A program made the position numbers and the translations under genes. From RHLJ01 sp965212165 (lineage in GTDB: Bacteria; Bacteroidota; Rhodothermia; Balneolales; Balneolaceae), in the NCBI GenBank assembly GCA_965212165.1, contig OZ243096.1, forward strand, positions 3,100,001 through 3,164,000: a stretch of 64,000 bases of DNA, in the 5' to 3' direction. The notes below the pieces were generated by a model. The model did no database searches and was not told the DNA's origin. It saw only the letters and a list, made by a program, of their open reading frames with translations. This document shows, piece after piece, positions 35,101 through 44,378 of this stretch. Position 1 is the stretch's first letter; every line of letters starts with the position of its first letter.

Positions 35101-35465
35101 CAATAAGTGTTGTTGTATTTATTGGATTGATATTGCTAGCCGGAATTGTTGTGAATAATGCAATTGTACTAATTGATTTGATTAACCAATTACGCGAAAA
35201 AGGAACTGATAAGCTTGAAGCTATCATGGAAGGCGCAAAATCACGTCTGCGGCCTATTTTGATGACTACATTAACAACCACTCTTGCTTTGTTACCACTT
35301 GCCATTGGGTTTGGAGATGGTGCAGAACTTAGAGCACCAATGGGAATAACTGTAATTGGGGGATTATTAGTCTCTACTCTACTTACACTTGTAGTAATTC
35401 CTGTTATGTACTCTATTTTGGATCATAAGACATACAATGTAGAATCTGAAACAACAGAGGCTTGA
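32172..35465 (+). CDS. RND efflux transporter permease subunit 1
   Basis: A 1097-aa proton-driven inner-membrane pump of the AcrB/MdtB superfamily with 12 transmembrane helices and two large periplasmic loops. TM4 carries GIGMLVDNSIVVLEN, in which the usual second aspartate of the AcrB VDD pair is Asn. TM10 has LLAGIVVNNAIVLIDLI. Two features lengthen it relative to about 1030 aa: an acidic insertion in the first porter domain (VDYASFDENDIDDPDAIAR) and an extended hydrophobic segment after TM6 (LRLFFFYTIPSVITKGIRYV to about SKLFFIPLF). It is translated just after the adaptor and followed after one base by a second permease. Confidence 0.93.
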   Translation: MKLIDFSIKRKVTISMFTVAILLFGIVSLGRLNVNLLPDLSYPTLTVRTTFEGAAPIEIENLITKPIEEAVGVVKGVKKVRSISRTGQSDVVLEFAWGTEMDFANLDVISKLDAIQLPLQAKKPVTLRFDPTLDPVMRYALYFDTSKIEVNDDNVRVDYASFDENDIDDPDAIARLKQLRIIGEELLKKNLESSDGVASVKISGGLEEEIQVNIDQQRLAYLNIPIETVTSILSAENVNLSGGRLEEGTQQYLVRTLNEFKDLNQIRNVIISTVNDNTIYLKDVADVTQAYKEREAITRLDGMEAVEVAVYKEGDGNTVAVAEVVEERINRIRDTLPEGMKLEKVYDQSVFISSAVNEVKNAGIIGGILAVLVLFFFLRDFWSTVIISVSIPVSIIATFNLMYGNDITLNIMSLGGIALGIGMLVDNSIVVLENIARHKAMGKGVLKAAQDGAGEVGTAVIASTLTTVAVFFPLVFVDGIAGQLFRDQALTVTFSLLASLAVAVTLIPMMSSLSSNKKEYPPLKLKEPKTAFGRVLRTLRLFFFYTIPSVITKGIRYVIAGIAWFFSKLFFIPLFLFDKAYSLVEDVYKVLLTSALNNRLVVLLIAFGAFGGSLALIPKIGIELIPQLSQGEFAVEFKLPPGTPIEQTDLALRKVQDATRDRNGVKSTFAVAGTGNKIDANPDEGGENWGELNVLLASGASANTEENTMNAMRSSLSQVPGLQYKFSRPSLFSFSTPVEVEISGFDLDKLKILSDKITNKMEANNRFADIKNSMEIGSPEIQILFDRDRAASLGLQVHEVADRVVSNVRGDVATRYSWRDRKIDVLVRARQQDRASAEEIQQIIVNPGSERPIPLSAIAEIKIANGPSEIRRSSQQRVAVISANLNYGDLGEAALAVQNIIDNTTAPIGIYARVAGQNEEMSNSFQSLLFALSLAIFLVYLVMASQFESLLHPFIILFTIPLALIGAVLALYLTGTTISVVVFIGLILLAGIVVNNAIVLIDLINQLREKGTDKLEAIMEGAKSRLRPILMTTLTTTLALLPLAIGFGDGAELRAPMGITVIGGLLVSTLLTLVVIPVMYSILDHKTYNVESETTEA

Positions 35466-35466
35466 T

Positions 35467-38400
35467 ATGAGTTTAACAGAACTCTCCGTAAAACGTCCAG
35501 TTACCACAATGATGGTCTTTGTAAGCCTTGTTGTGGTGGGTTTAATTGCCACCAAATTAGTTCCATTAGAGTACTTTCCAGACATCACTTTTCCTGGAGC
35601 ATTTGTACAGGTACCCTACCCTAATGCTTCTCCAGAAGAAATTGAAGAGCAGGTAATTCGACCAATGGAAGAAGCTCTTGCAACCATTAGCGGTTTAGAG
35701 AGAATGAATTCCAATGCTGGTGAGAATAACGGTGGAATTCAGGTGATTTTTAAACAAGGCACCGATATTAATCTTAAAGCTATTGAAGTAAAAGAAAAAA
35801 TTGAAAGTGTCAGAAATCAACTTCCAGATGATTTTGAATATTATAATATCTTCAAATTTCAGGATGGCGGAGGAAATACACTTCAACTAAGAATTTCTAG
35901 TAATCGTGATTTAAAAGATGCATACGATTTATTAAATCGAAATTTAAAACAACGTATTGAACGTATTGATGGAGTAGGACAGGTTACTTTATACGGAGTA
36001 CAAAAAAAGGAAATCAGAATTGAGCTTATTACTGATCGTATTCTTAGTTATAATATTGATCTAAATCAACTTACAGCAACTTTAAGTAGAGCAAATTTCT
36101 CTGCTACTGCTGGGAAAATTACAGATAACGGACTACGATACAATGTTCGCCCCATGGGTGAGCTTACTGGTGTTGAGGATATTGAAAATCTAATTATTGG
36201 AGAAAATAATCTTCGTGTTAAAGACATTGCCGAAGTTAAATATATAGAACCTATTAGAACTGAAGCCCGTCACCTTGATCAGAAGTTTGCTGTAGGTTTA
36301 GATGTAGTAAAAGAATCAACTGCTAATACGGTTGAAATGGTTGACTTAGTTCTGAAAGAAATAGATGAGATTAATAAGCTTCCAGAAATGCAAGGGATTA
36401 CAATCTATGAGATGAATAACCAAGCTGAAGGTATTTTGAGTTCACTTAGTGAATTATTCAAATCTGGTGTCCTTGGAGCTGGTCTTTCTGTCTTTATGCT
36501 ATTCTTTTTTCTTCGCCAATTTGGTACTACAATGATTGTAGCAACCGCTGTTCCTTTTTCTTTAATTGTTACTTTAGGCTTTTTCTACTTCCTGGATATT
36601 TCCTTAAATATCCTTTCTATGATGGGATTAATGCTTGCTGTTGGTATGTTAGTTGATAATGCCGTAGTAGTTACCGAAAATATTCATCGCCATCAGCGAA
36701 AAGGTGTTGAAGCATCAAAAGCTGCTATAATGGGTGCTCGAGAAGTTGGAATTGCAGTGACTGCAGGAACTTTGACATCTGTAGTTGTTTTCCTGCCAAA
36801 TATTGTAAATGAAAGCTTCATTAAGCCTTATATGTATTATATAGGAATGCCAATCATTATTTCCTTGATAGCTTCTCTTCTAATATCTCTAACGGTAATA
36901 CCATTACTTACATCTAAGATAAAGGCTCCTGAGAAAAGGAAACATACTATTATTGATACTCTATCAGAAAAGTATGCCGCTTTTTTAGGTTGGTTCATCG
37001 ACCGAAGATGGGTTTCAACAATTGGTATTATTGCCCTATTCTTTAGTGTAATTATTCCTATAACCGCTGTTAATGTTGACATGTTTCCACGTACAGAACA
37101 AAGGGAACTAGGCCTTACATATAATCTGAATAATTCTTATACACTCGAACGAATTAAACAGGATGTAGATAGAATTGAAGATTATCTATACGAGAATAAA
37201 GATAAATTTGAAATAGAATCAGTCTATACCTACTACCAAGCTGATTTCGCAAATTCTACCATTATTTTAACAGGTGAAGATGAGGCTGTTAAATCAGTTG
37301 AACTCATCAAAAAAGAAATTGAAGAAAATCTACCTGTTGTTGTAATTGGAGATCCAGCATTTGAGTTTCGAAGTAGAAATAATGGTGAAAGATTAAGAGT
37401 ATATGTTCAAGGAGAATCAATGGATGTACTCGAAGGTCTTGCTGAACAAGTTGAGTGGAGAATGAACCAAATTGAAGGTCTTGCTGATGTTAAATCGGAT
37501 GCTGAAATTGGAAAGGATGAAATTCAACTCACTATTGATCATGAACGAGCTAGAAATTTTGGATTAACTTCTTCCGATGTTGCAAGAGCAGTATCAAGCT
37601 CAGTACGTGGGCAAACATTGCGAAGAATTAGGGGTGCACAATCAGAAATTGATGTAGTACTTGCATTACAAAATTCTGATCGCCAATCTATTGACGATTT
37701 AATGGAATTGCCAATAGCAGTTAATACAAATCAAACTGTAAAACTAGCTTCATTAGCTGACTTCGAGCAATCTCAAGGTCCAGGTAGAATATTCAGAGAA
37801 AATCGAAAAACTTCATTAGGTATCAATGTCAATTTAGATGGGATTACCATGGATGAAGCTAGACCATTAATCTCACAAGTGATGGACCAAATGGTTTACC
37901 CTGCAGGGTATCGTTGGAGTTATGGGCGTAGTTTCGATAATGATTCTGAAGCATTGAATGTAATGTTGTTCAATCTTGCTATAGCTTTCTTTTTGATTTA
38001 TTTAGTTATGGCTGCACTATTTGAGTCTCTTATTTACCCAACAAGTATACTAACATGCATTCTTTATGGTATCGTTGGAATTTTTTGGTTTTTCTTTATT
38101 ACTGGTACCACATTTGATCTAATGGCAATTATAGGCATTCTCATTTTGATGGGGATTGTGGTAAATAATGGAATTGTACTTATTGATCATATACTTCATT
38201 TAAGAAGTGAAGGATTAAGTAGACGCGAAGCTGTAGTACAAGGTGGTAAAGATAGAATGCGGCCTATTTTGATGACTGCAGGAACAACGGTACTTGGTTT
38301 GATTCCACTCTGTATTGGTACAACTCAAATCGGTGGTGATGGTCCTCCCTACTTCCCTATGGCACGCGCTATTGTTGGAGGTTTAACTTTCTCAACTGTT

Positions 38401-38490
38401 GTCACCCTTATTGTACTCCCTTCCATTTATATCATTCTAGATGATATCAAGATCTGGTCTGGTCGTATTGGGATAATTTCTAGAGTATAA
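35467..38490 (+). CDS. RND efflux transporter permease subunit 2
   Basis: A 1007-aa RND pump, related but clearly distinct from permease 1. It begins with the family signature LSVKRPVTTMMVFVSLVVVG. TM4 motif AVGMLVDNAVVVTENIHRH again has VDN, and TM10 has LMGIVVNNGIVLIDHILHLR, with GRDRMRPI-type GGKDRMRPILMT after it. Porter loops such as RPMEEALATISGLERMNSNA are intact. One adaptor with two permeases is the arrangement of MdtABC, in which the two pumps form a heterotrimer, so a mixed pump is possible. No TolC-type outer-membrane factor is adjacent. An intrinsic terminator closes the operon. Confidence 0.93.
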   Translation: MSLTELSVKRPVTTMMVFVSLVVVGLIATKLVPLEYFPDITFPGAFVQVPYPNASPEEIEEQVIRPMEEALATISGLERMNSNAGENNGGIQVIFKQGTDINLKAIEVKEKIESVRNQLPDDFEYYNIFKFQDGGGNTLQLRISSNRDLKDAYDLLNRNLKQRIERIDGVGQVTLYGVQKKEIRIELITDRILSYNIDLNQLTATLSRANFSATAGKITDNGLRYNVRPMGELTGVEDIENLIIGENNLRVKDIAEVKYIEPIRTEARHLDQKFAVGLDVVKESTANTVEMVDLVLKEIDEINKLPEMQGITIYEMNNQAEGILSSLSELFKSGVLGAGLSVFMLFFFLRQFGTTMIVATAVPFSLIVTLGFFYFLDISLNILSMMGLMLAVGMLVDNAVVVTENIHRHQRKGVEASKAAIMGAREVGIAVTAGTLTSVVVFLPNIVNESFIKPYMYYIGMPIIISLIASLLISLTVIPLLTSKIKAPEKRKHTIIDTLSEKYAAFLGWFIDRRWVSTIGIIALFFSVIIPITAVNVDMFPRTEQRELGLTYNLNNSYTLERIKQDVDRIEDYLYENKDKFEIESVYTYYQADFANSTIILTGEDEAVKSVELIKKEIEENLPVVVIGDPAFEFRSRNNGERLRVYVQGESMDVLEGLAEQVEWRMNQIEGLADVKSDAEIGKDEIQLTIDHERARNFGLTSSDVARAVSSSVRGQTLRRIRGAQSEIDVVLALQNSDRQSIDDLMELPIAVNTNQTVKLASLADFEQSQGPGRIFRENRKTSLGINVNLDGITMDEARPLISQVMDQMVYPAGYRWSYGRSFDNDSEALNVMLFNLAIAFFLIYLVMAALFESLIYPTSILTCILYGIVGIFWFFFITGTTFDLMAIIGILILMGIVVNNGIVLIDHILHLRSEGLSRREAVVQGGKDRMRPILMTAGTTVLGLIPLCIGTTQIGGDGPPYFPMARAIVGGLTFSTVVTLIVLPSIYIILDDIKIWSGRIGIISRV

Positions 38491-38505
38491 TCTCATCTTA
38501 TTATT

Positions 38506-38532
38506 ATCCCCTCTTTCAATGAGGGGATTTTT
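38506..38532 (+). terminator. Intrinsic terminator of the RND operon
   Basis: ATCCCCTC (38506) and GAGGGGAT form a stem around a seven-base loop, followed by TTTTGT. It lies 16 bp after the stop of permease 2 and directly before the first possible start of the thioesterase gene. Confidence 0.85.
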
Positions 38533-38555
38533 GTATGTTTCTGAAAAATTCTTCG

Positions 38556-39290
38556 ATGTCAGAAACGAATACATTCCATACAGAAAAATTTACCATTCGA
38601 GCGAATGAGGTAGACCTAAACGGAAATGTGACCTTAAAATCTATTTGCTCATTTTTTCAGGAAGTAGCTGGTAATAATGCCAAGGCTTTGAATTTTGATA
38701 TCACTGATCTCCATGAAGATGATAGAACCTGGGTTTTACATAGGATGGATATCAAAATTGATGCATTCCCGAAATGGCGAGATACTATTATAATTGAAAC
38801 TTGGCCCGCAGCAGGAGATGCATTACGAGCATATCGTAATTATAGAATTCTAGATGATCAGGGGAATGAATTGGGATCCTGTTTGAGCTATTGGATGATG
38901 CTGAATCTCAAAACTAGACGCCCAGTTCGAATGACAGAAGAAATACTTAATACCCGATTATCAAATCGTGAACATGTTCTTGAAGTGAAATCAAATCGCA
39001 TTTCAGCTATCATAGATCCAAAAAATGAAATTAAATTCAATGTTAGAAGATCAGATTTAGATATGAATAATCATGTGAATAATGCTACTTATATCGATTG
39101 GATGTTAGAGAGTATTTCTTCAAAAGAAGCTTCATCTATACAATCTTTTGATATTATCTATATGAATGAAAGCTTAGAAGGAGACATAATTTCTGCATCA
39201 TCAGAAATTGGTGAAAATGGGTATAGAAGACTTCAACTCACTAATCAAGATGATAAAACTATTGCTTTAGCTGAAGTTATTCTCAGCTAA
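38556..39290 (+). CDS. Acyl-[acyl-carrier-protein] thioesterase (FatA/FatB-like)
   Basis: A 244-aa double hot-dog thioesterase that releases fatty acids from acyl-ACP. N-terminal FTIRANEVDLNGNVTLKSIC begins the first hot-dog. The catalytic-type motif DLDMNNHVNNATYIDWMLES supplies the conserved Asn and His in the second half. TWPAAGDALRAYRNYRILD and SYWMMLNLKTRRPVRM are family-typical. The ATG at 38556 is preferred. An earlier ATG at 38535 lies against the T-tail of a terminator and adds only seven residues. It is convergent with, and two bases from, the aldo/keto reductase gene. The transcript must start within or after the terminator, or result from read-through. Confidence 0.85.
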   Translation: MSETNTFHTEKFTIRANEVDLNGNVTLKSICSFFQEVAGNNAKALNFDITDLHEDDRTWVLHRMDIKIDAFPKWRDTIIIETWPAAGDALRAYRNYRILDDQGNELGSCLSYWMMLNLKTRRPVRMTEEILNTRLSNREHVLEVKSNRISAIIDPKNEIKFNVRRSDLDMNNHVNNATYIDWMLESISSKEASSIQSFDIIYMNESLEGDIISASSEIGENGYRRLQLTNQDDKTIALAEVILS

Positions 39291-39291
39291 T

Positions 39292-40110
39292 TTAATCCCA
39301 CTCTGGTGCAAAGTCTGGATTGATAATTCTAGTTGATTTATCTAGATCATCTATCGCATAGAAATCATCGTCTTCTAAAACAAAATCGTAAATGTCTAAA
39401 TTAGCTTCTAAATGCTCTTTTGATGATGCTTTTGGAATTGCAACTACTTGCTCTTGTTCAACCAACCATCTCAATGAAATTTGAGAAGCCGATTTCCCGT
39501 ATTTATTTCCAATTTCTTTTAATAATGGATGATTAATTAATTTCCCTTGTCCTAATGGACTGTATGCTGTAACTAACAGGTCTTGTTCAGCGGCATAATC
39601 CAATAGATCAAACTGACCAAGTAGTGGATGATACTCTACCTGATTACAAAATATCGGTGCAGCAAGGTCTTCATTAATTTCTTTCAATAACTTCATAGGG
39701 AAGTTACTAACCCCAATATTCAACGCTTTACCTTGATCTCTAAAAGTTAGCATAGCTTCTATCGTTTTATCAATTTCTACATTCGGGTTAGGCCAATGAA
39801 TAAGTAATAAGTCTACATATGGAATATCCAAATCTAGTAACGATTGCTCTGCCGTTTTAAGTAATTTTTCTGGCTCAAGATTATTTCGGTCAATCTTGGT
39901 AGTTATGTAAAGTTCATCTCTTTTAATATGACTTTGTTTGACTGCGTTACCAACTTCTCTCTCATTTTTGTAATCTTGAGCAGTATCAATATGGCGATAC
40001 CCTAAATTTAATGCCATTTTGATTACTTGTTCGCCACTTTTACCAATTAGGCCAAAAGTTCCAAGTCCAATTTCAGGAATCTCAATACCTTGAATAGTTT
40101 TTGATTGCAT
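39292..40110 (-). CDS. Aldo/keto reductase
   Basis: A 272-aa NADPH-dependent oxidoreductase with a TIM barrel. The catalytic tetrad is recognisable: Asp and Tyr in GYRHIDTAQDYKNEREVG, Lys in YITTKID, His in LLIHWPNPN. The NADPH-binding part has the RWLVEQEQVVAIPKASS motif. The length and sequence fit the AKR5-like 2,5-diketo-gluconate reductase group, which reduces aldehydes such as methylglyoxal. The physiological substrate is not determinable. It is 44 bp downstream of the large T9SS gene on the same strand. Confidence 0.92.
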   Translation of the reverse strand: MQSKTIQGIEIPEIGLGTFGLIGKSGEQVIKMALNLGYRHIDTAQDYKNEREVGNAVKQSHIKRDELYITTKIDRNNLEPEKLLKTAEQSLLDLDIPYVDLLLIHWPNPNVEIDKTIEAMLTFRDQGKALNIGVSNFPMKLLKEINEDLAAPIFCNQVEYHPLLGQFDLLDYAAEQDLLVTAYSPLGQGKLINHPLLKEIGNKYGKSASQISLRWLVEQEQVVAIPKASSKEHLEANLDIYDFVLEDDDFYAIDDLDKSTRIINPDFAPEWD

Positions 40111-40154
40111 AGTTTAAATGAAGCAGTCTTTTATTTAATTTTTATGGTTTAATG

Positions 40155-42962
40155 CTATTTAACTAAAGTCATTTTCTGAGTTAGAATCCTATTACCAACT
40201 TCGAGTTGGTAAATATACATTCCACTTGGTAGGCCCGAGGCATCCCACTCAAACTCATGATCTCCTGGACTTAAAGTACCTTCTGTGAGAACTGCTACTG
40301 GCTGTCCTACAACATTGAATACGGAAAGTTTTACAGGCACTGCTTCAGGTAAATAGAAAGCTATTGTTGTAGTTGGGTTGAAAGGATTCGGATAATTTTG
40401 TCCAAGAGTGATTTCGTCTGGGATTGAAGAAGCTATTTCTTCTACTCCTGGAGGTATAATTACTAAATTAAAACGATGTTTTTCTAATCCTTTCGATTCT
40501 AAAATTGGTGATAATTGTTCCTCTTTAACACTTCCATTTTCATATTCAGTATTGAAATACTCAAACTCAAAAGTCCAATTTTGACTGAGCTCGTATTCCT
40601 TTTCCAGTTCTAAATCTTCAATAAATATTTTCCAGTCTGATGGTATATCATCCCATTCTGAAATTGCGAATGTTAATAAATTAGACTCTGAAGCTTTTAC
40701 TGATATTGGAAATACTAATTTCTGATCATCTATTAACTCTAAATTAATTGTTGAATTATGGTTAATGCCATTTGTAGCACCAAAATACAAGTAATCATCT
40801 GATTGGATTTGTAACTCAGGTTCCATCTCTGGACTTATAATATCTCTAGGTAATACACTCCCCTCTTCGAAAAAATTGATATGGAGATTTCTTTGAATCT
40901 CTTTTCCAACTATCGAAATACCCAAGACTGATTCAGCTTCATTTTCTTCTTCAAGAGTCTCATTAAGTGTTCTGTTCTGAGGAATCAAAAAAGTAAGCTC
41001 TACTGGAGTAATCACAGAATCAGCACGAATCCAGAAGGGGCTATTTGGTGGTATTAGTTCATTTTCAGTAAGCACAGAAGTTGACATCCATCCTCTCCCA
41101 TCATTTTCCCATAAATACACGAATGGATAAATTGCATTCTCGAACAACTCTGAACTAATTGTATTCAGTAAATCATTGACTAGAATTGAATCTGAAGTAG
41201 AATTAATCAAAAAATTAAAGCCTTCAGAACCATTAATTATTCCATTTTCATCCAAATCGGTTGCTGAAATCGTAAAATTAATTACACTTTCTTCAAATTC
41301 ATTTATCATTATTGCAGCCGTATCTTCTACAGCATTGTTGATCTGATTTAATTGATCGTTAGATAAATAAGAAAGTCTAGGCTTACTGCTGTTTTGATTG
41401 ATTGAATACTCATCAAATAGATCAAATGTTTTTGTCGACTCATTCCAAATGAAACTATAGTAGTCAATTAAATCTGACGAATACGCATCTTCATTAACTA
41501 TGTACCATCCTTCTTGTAGAGAAATCTTATTTATTTCATTTTCACTTAACTGTGTAGATAAACCCTGTGATATCTCAGTAGCTGCAATAGAAGAACTTGA
41601 TAGTTCAGTACTACTCGTCTCTCTATTACTCGTTATTTCATCTCTATTAATCTGAATTCTATACTTGATCTCAGATATTAATTCATCAGTTTGGTTTATC
41701 AAGTCTAAGGTTCCTGAATTACGAGTCAACCAAGGTTCATTCTCATCAGAAGAATCAGGTCTCGATTTTGGATGAGGAATTCGTAAGGTTTGAAAGGCTG
41801 GTAAATATGTTCCATACTTAAATTCATGAACTACATTTTTACTTATTAATTGCCAACCTGAAAGGTCTATATCAATACGTTCATTATTCTGAATTTCTAT
41901 ATAGTCTGATGAATCTCCAACATAATTTAGACTAGATATTTCAACAGATGGCAATTCATTATCTTGAATAAATGAAACATGAGACACAAAATCACCAAAG
42001 GTACCTTTTGAAAGATTCTGAAGTTCAAAAAAAGTATTTTCTGTTCCTTCGTAATTCTCATCATCTTTAATTGGAATCTCAATTGCGTAAACCGCATCTC
42101 CAATTAAGCCAGTGAAATTAAAAGTATGTTTTTCAAAACCATTAATATCATTTGTATCTGCGATACTAACTTGTGGATTAAAAACAGCATCAACAGTTAA
42201 TCTAGAACCATCATGTTCATAAATAGCTGCATTTAAAACAATAGATTTACCCTCAGCATTTGTAGAAATACTTTCATCAAATAGAACTACAGGAGGCTTT
42301 AAAATTCTAAATGTTGTTCCAAAACTTGGGAAAGAACTATCATCTTTGCCTTTCCACTTTGCAGGATCAGAAACAAATTTTGCTAGCATTGATGTTGTAC
42401 CACTTGCTCCATTTCTTAAGTAATACTGATAGTTATTTTGTAAACCGAGTTGTACTAATGAATTATTTTCAAACGAAATACTAACTGGGATATCAGAACC
42501 TATATCCTCTTTGGGATTCCAAATATCAACACTTCCCCAGCCTATCCCATATATAACTCGAGTAACTCCCTCATCCATTTGATATACAAAAAGACGATCT
42601 CCATTACCTTTAAAATCTAGTTTTCCTTTAACATTAACTCTTGAATCTTCAATTTCATTAACATGAATATTTGTACCAGCTTCGATAGGTTTTAAGATCT
42701 CAATTTCTACTTCATTGCCCACGATACTTAAGGATTCGGAATCCCAAACACCATTTGAAAACCTTATTGAAGTACCAGATTTTAGAGGTACCAATGGTAT
42801 GAAGTCAAAAGAGTCTCCTGAGGAATTCACCGTAACAACTACTACATCAGTTGGTAATAGCACTGATTGAGACAATACAGAACTACTACTTATTAAAATC
42901 AGTAGGAGATAGGTGATATGGAAGTTACTTTTTAGTGCTCTTGATAGTAGCTCTTGAACCAT
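40155..42962 (-). CDS. Large secreted protein: Calx-beta-like, lamin-tail and T9SS sorting domains
   Basis: A 935-aa protein from the ATG at 42962. A TTG at 42992 would give a longer, less typical N-terminus. A hydrophobic segment ITYLLLILISSSSVLSQ is the signal peptide. Around residues 225-335 a Calx-beta-like domain is indicated by PIKDDENYEGTENTFFELQN. A lamin-tail domain follows near 340-420 (VGDSSDYIEIQNNERIDIDL, LSGWQLISK). The C-terminal 90 residues are the T9SS sorting domain: NYPNPFNPTTTIAFYLPEA, NVVGQPVAVLTEG, SGMYIYQLEVGNRIL and the tail TQKMTLVK. Calx-beta domains bind Ca2+. The whole protein is probably a surface adhesin or structural protein. Confidence 0.85.
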   Translation of the reverse strand: MVQELLSRALKSNFHITYLLLILISSSSVLSQSVLLPTDVVVVTVNSSGDSFDFIPLVPLKSGTSIRFSNGVWDSESLSIVGNEVEIEILKPIEAGTNIHVNEIEDSRVNVKGKLDFKGNGDRLFVYQMDEGVTRVIYGIGWGSVDIWNPKEDIGSDIPVSISFENNSLVQLGLQNNYQYYLRNGASGTTSMLAKFVSDPAKWKGKDDSSFPSFGTTFRILKPPVVLFDESISTNAEGKSIVLNAAIYEHDGSRLTVDAVFNPQVSIADTNDINGFEKHTFNFTGLIGDAVYAIEIPIKDDENYEGTENTFFELQNLSKGTFGDFVSHVSFIQDNELPSVEISSLNYVGDSSDYIEIQNNERIDIDLSGWQLISKNVVHEFKYGTYLPAFQTLRIPHPKSRPDSSDENEPWLTRNSGTLDLINQTDELISEIKYRIQINRDEITSNRETSSTELSSSSIAATEISQGLSTQLSENEINKISLQEGWYIVNEDAYSSDLIDYYSFIWNESTKTFDLFDEYSINQNSSKPRLSYLSNDQLNQINNAVEDTAAIMINEFEESVINFTISATDLDENGIINGSEGFNFLINSTSDSILVNDLLNTISSELFENAIYPFVYLWENDGRGWMSTSVLTENELIPPNSPFWIRADSVITPVELTFLIPQNRTLNETLEEENEAESVLGISIVGKEIQRNLHINFFEEGSVLPRDIISPEMEPELQIQSDDYLYFGATNGINHNSTINLELIDDQKLVFPISVKASESNLLTFAISEWDDIPSDWKIFIEDLELEKEYELSQNWTFEFEYFNTEYENGSVKEEQLSPILESKGLEKHRFNLVIIPPGVEEIASSIPDEITLGQNYPNPFNPTTTIAFYLPEAVPVKLSVFNVVGQPVAVLTEGTLSPGDHEFEWDASGLPSGMYIYQLEVGNRILTQKMTLVK

Positions 42963-43044
42963 AAGCAGTTTTACATTAAAACGACTACTCAATTAACAGA
43001 TTTAGTACCAAAAAGGCACGTTAAATTTTCGTTTTACAATAAAT

Positions 43045-44343
43045 TTAATCTTCTAATTCTGGAGTGTGTAATTTCCCCTCTAACGACGCTACTGTATATG
43101 ATACTGCAGCATCACCAGTAATATTTACCATAGTTCTACACATATCTAAAATCCTATCAACACCAAGAATTAGAGCAATTCCAGCAACTGGGACTTGAAT
43201 TGCTTGCAGAACAACTACTAACATCACAATACCAGCTCCTGGAACACCTGCTGCTCCAATAGACGCTAATGTAGCAGTTAACACAATAGTAAGTTGTTGG
43301 GCAATGGTTAAATCCATTCCTAAGGCCTGTGCAATAAAGACAGCAGCAACTGCTTGGTATAAGCTTGTGCCATCCATATTAATTGTAGCTCCAATCGGCA
43401 ATACAAAGCTTGCAACTTCCTCATCAACACCTAAGTTCTTTTCTACTCTTTCCATTGTAACTGGTAATGTCGCTGAACTTGAACTTGTACTAAATCCGAG
43501 TAGCATAGCTGGTTGAATTGCTTTGAAGAAATCTCTCAGTTTCATTTTACTGAATATCTTAAACATGGAGCTATAAACAAGTAAAACGTGTATAACTAAT
43601 GCCAATACAACCGTTAAGCAATACCATCCCAATGCCTGCAGTAATCCCCACGCCTTTCCTAAATCATCTCCTGCTAAATCAACAATTAATGCAGCCATAA
43701 GTGCAAATACACCATATGGAGCTACATCCATAATCATATCTACAATCTTAATGATCACATCATTAAATGCATCAAAGACATTAATAAGTGTTTCACCAGC
43801 TTTACCACCTACTTTTATAATTCCAATACCTAAAAGAATAGCCACAAAAACAACCTGAAGCATGTTAGCATTCTTACTAGCTGATGCAAAGAAATTATCT
43901 GGAACTATTTCCACTAAGAAATCTAATGGTCTTCGTTCTTTAATTTTGGCAGCTCCTTCCTCTTTTTCTCCAATATTGTCTTTATATGTTTCTTGAAGTT
44001 CAATTTTTGTGGATTCTGGCAGTGCTTTTCCTGGCTGAATTAAGTTAACTGCTACTAGACCAATAGTAATCGCAAAAATGGTTGTAAATAGATATATAAG
44101 AACGGTTTTACCTCCCATTCTTGATAGTGATGCTGTATCATTTAAACTCGTAACACCTGCTACTAACGATACTAGCACTAAGGGAACTGCGATCAACTTC
44201 AATAAAGTGATAAAAATAGTACCAAACGGTTTTATAAAATTGAGTGTAAACTCGTTAAAGCCAACTATGGCTGAAACTAAACCCCAAACTAAACCAAGTA
44301 TTAGTCCAATTACTATTTGCCAGTGTAATTTTTTATACCACAT
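43045..44343 (-). CDS. Dicarboxylate/amino acid:cation symporter (DAACS family)
   Basis: A 432-aa inner-membrane transporter of the GltP/DctA family. Signature motifs: the serine-rich hairpin GFSTSSSSATLPVTM, the core helix LPIGATINMDGTSLYQ (substrate and Na+ site) and the final MCRTMVNITGDAAVSYTV with the conserved Asp and Asn. It probably imports dicarboxylates or glutamate with H+ or Na+. A non-conserved hydrophilic loop with charged residues (TYKDNIGEKEEGAAKIKERR, about residues 115-135) replaces the usual short loop. It is 35 bp upstream of nothing on its strand except the T9SS gene, and downstream of the DUF92 gene. Confidence 0.93.
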   Translation of the reverse strand: MWYKKLHWQIVIGLILGLVWGLVSAIVGFNEFTLNFIKPFGTIFITLLKLIAVPLVLVSLVAGVTSLNDTASLSRMGGKTVLIYLFTTIFAITIGLVAVNLIQPGKALPESTKIELQETYKDNIGEKEEGAAKIKERRPLDFLVEIVPDNFFASASKNANMLQVVFVAILLGIGIIKVGGKAGETLINVFDAFNDVIIKIVDMIMDVAPYGVFALMAALIVDLAGDDLGKAWGLLQALGWYCLTVVLALVIHVLLVYSSMFKIFSKMKLRDFFKAIQPAMLLGFSTSSSSATLPVTMERVEKNLGVDEEVASFVLPIGATINMDGTSLYQAVAAVFIAQALGMDLTIAQQLTIVLTATLASIGAAGVPGAGIVMLVVVLQAIQVPVAGIALILGVDRILDMCRTMVNITGDAAVSYTVASLEGKLHTPELED

Positions 44344-44378
44344 ATTTTCCTTCTTTTTTGAATCCTGTAGAATTGAAT

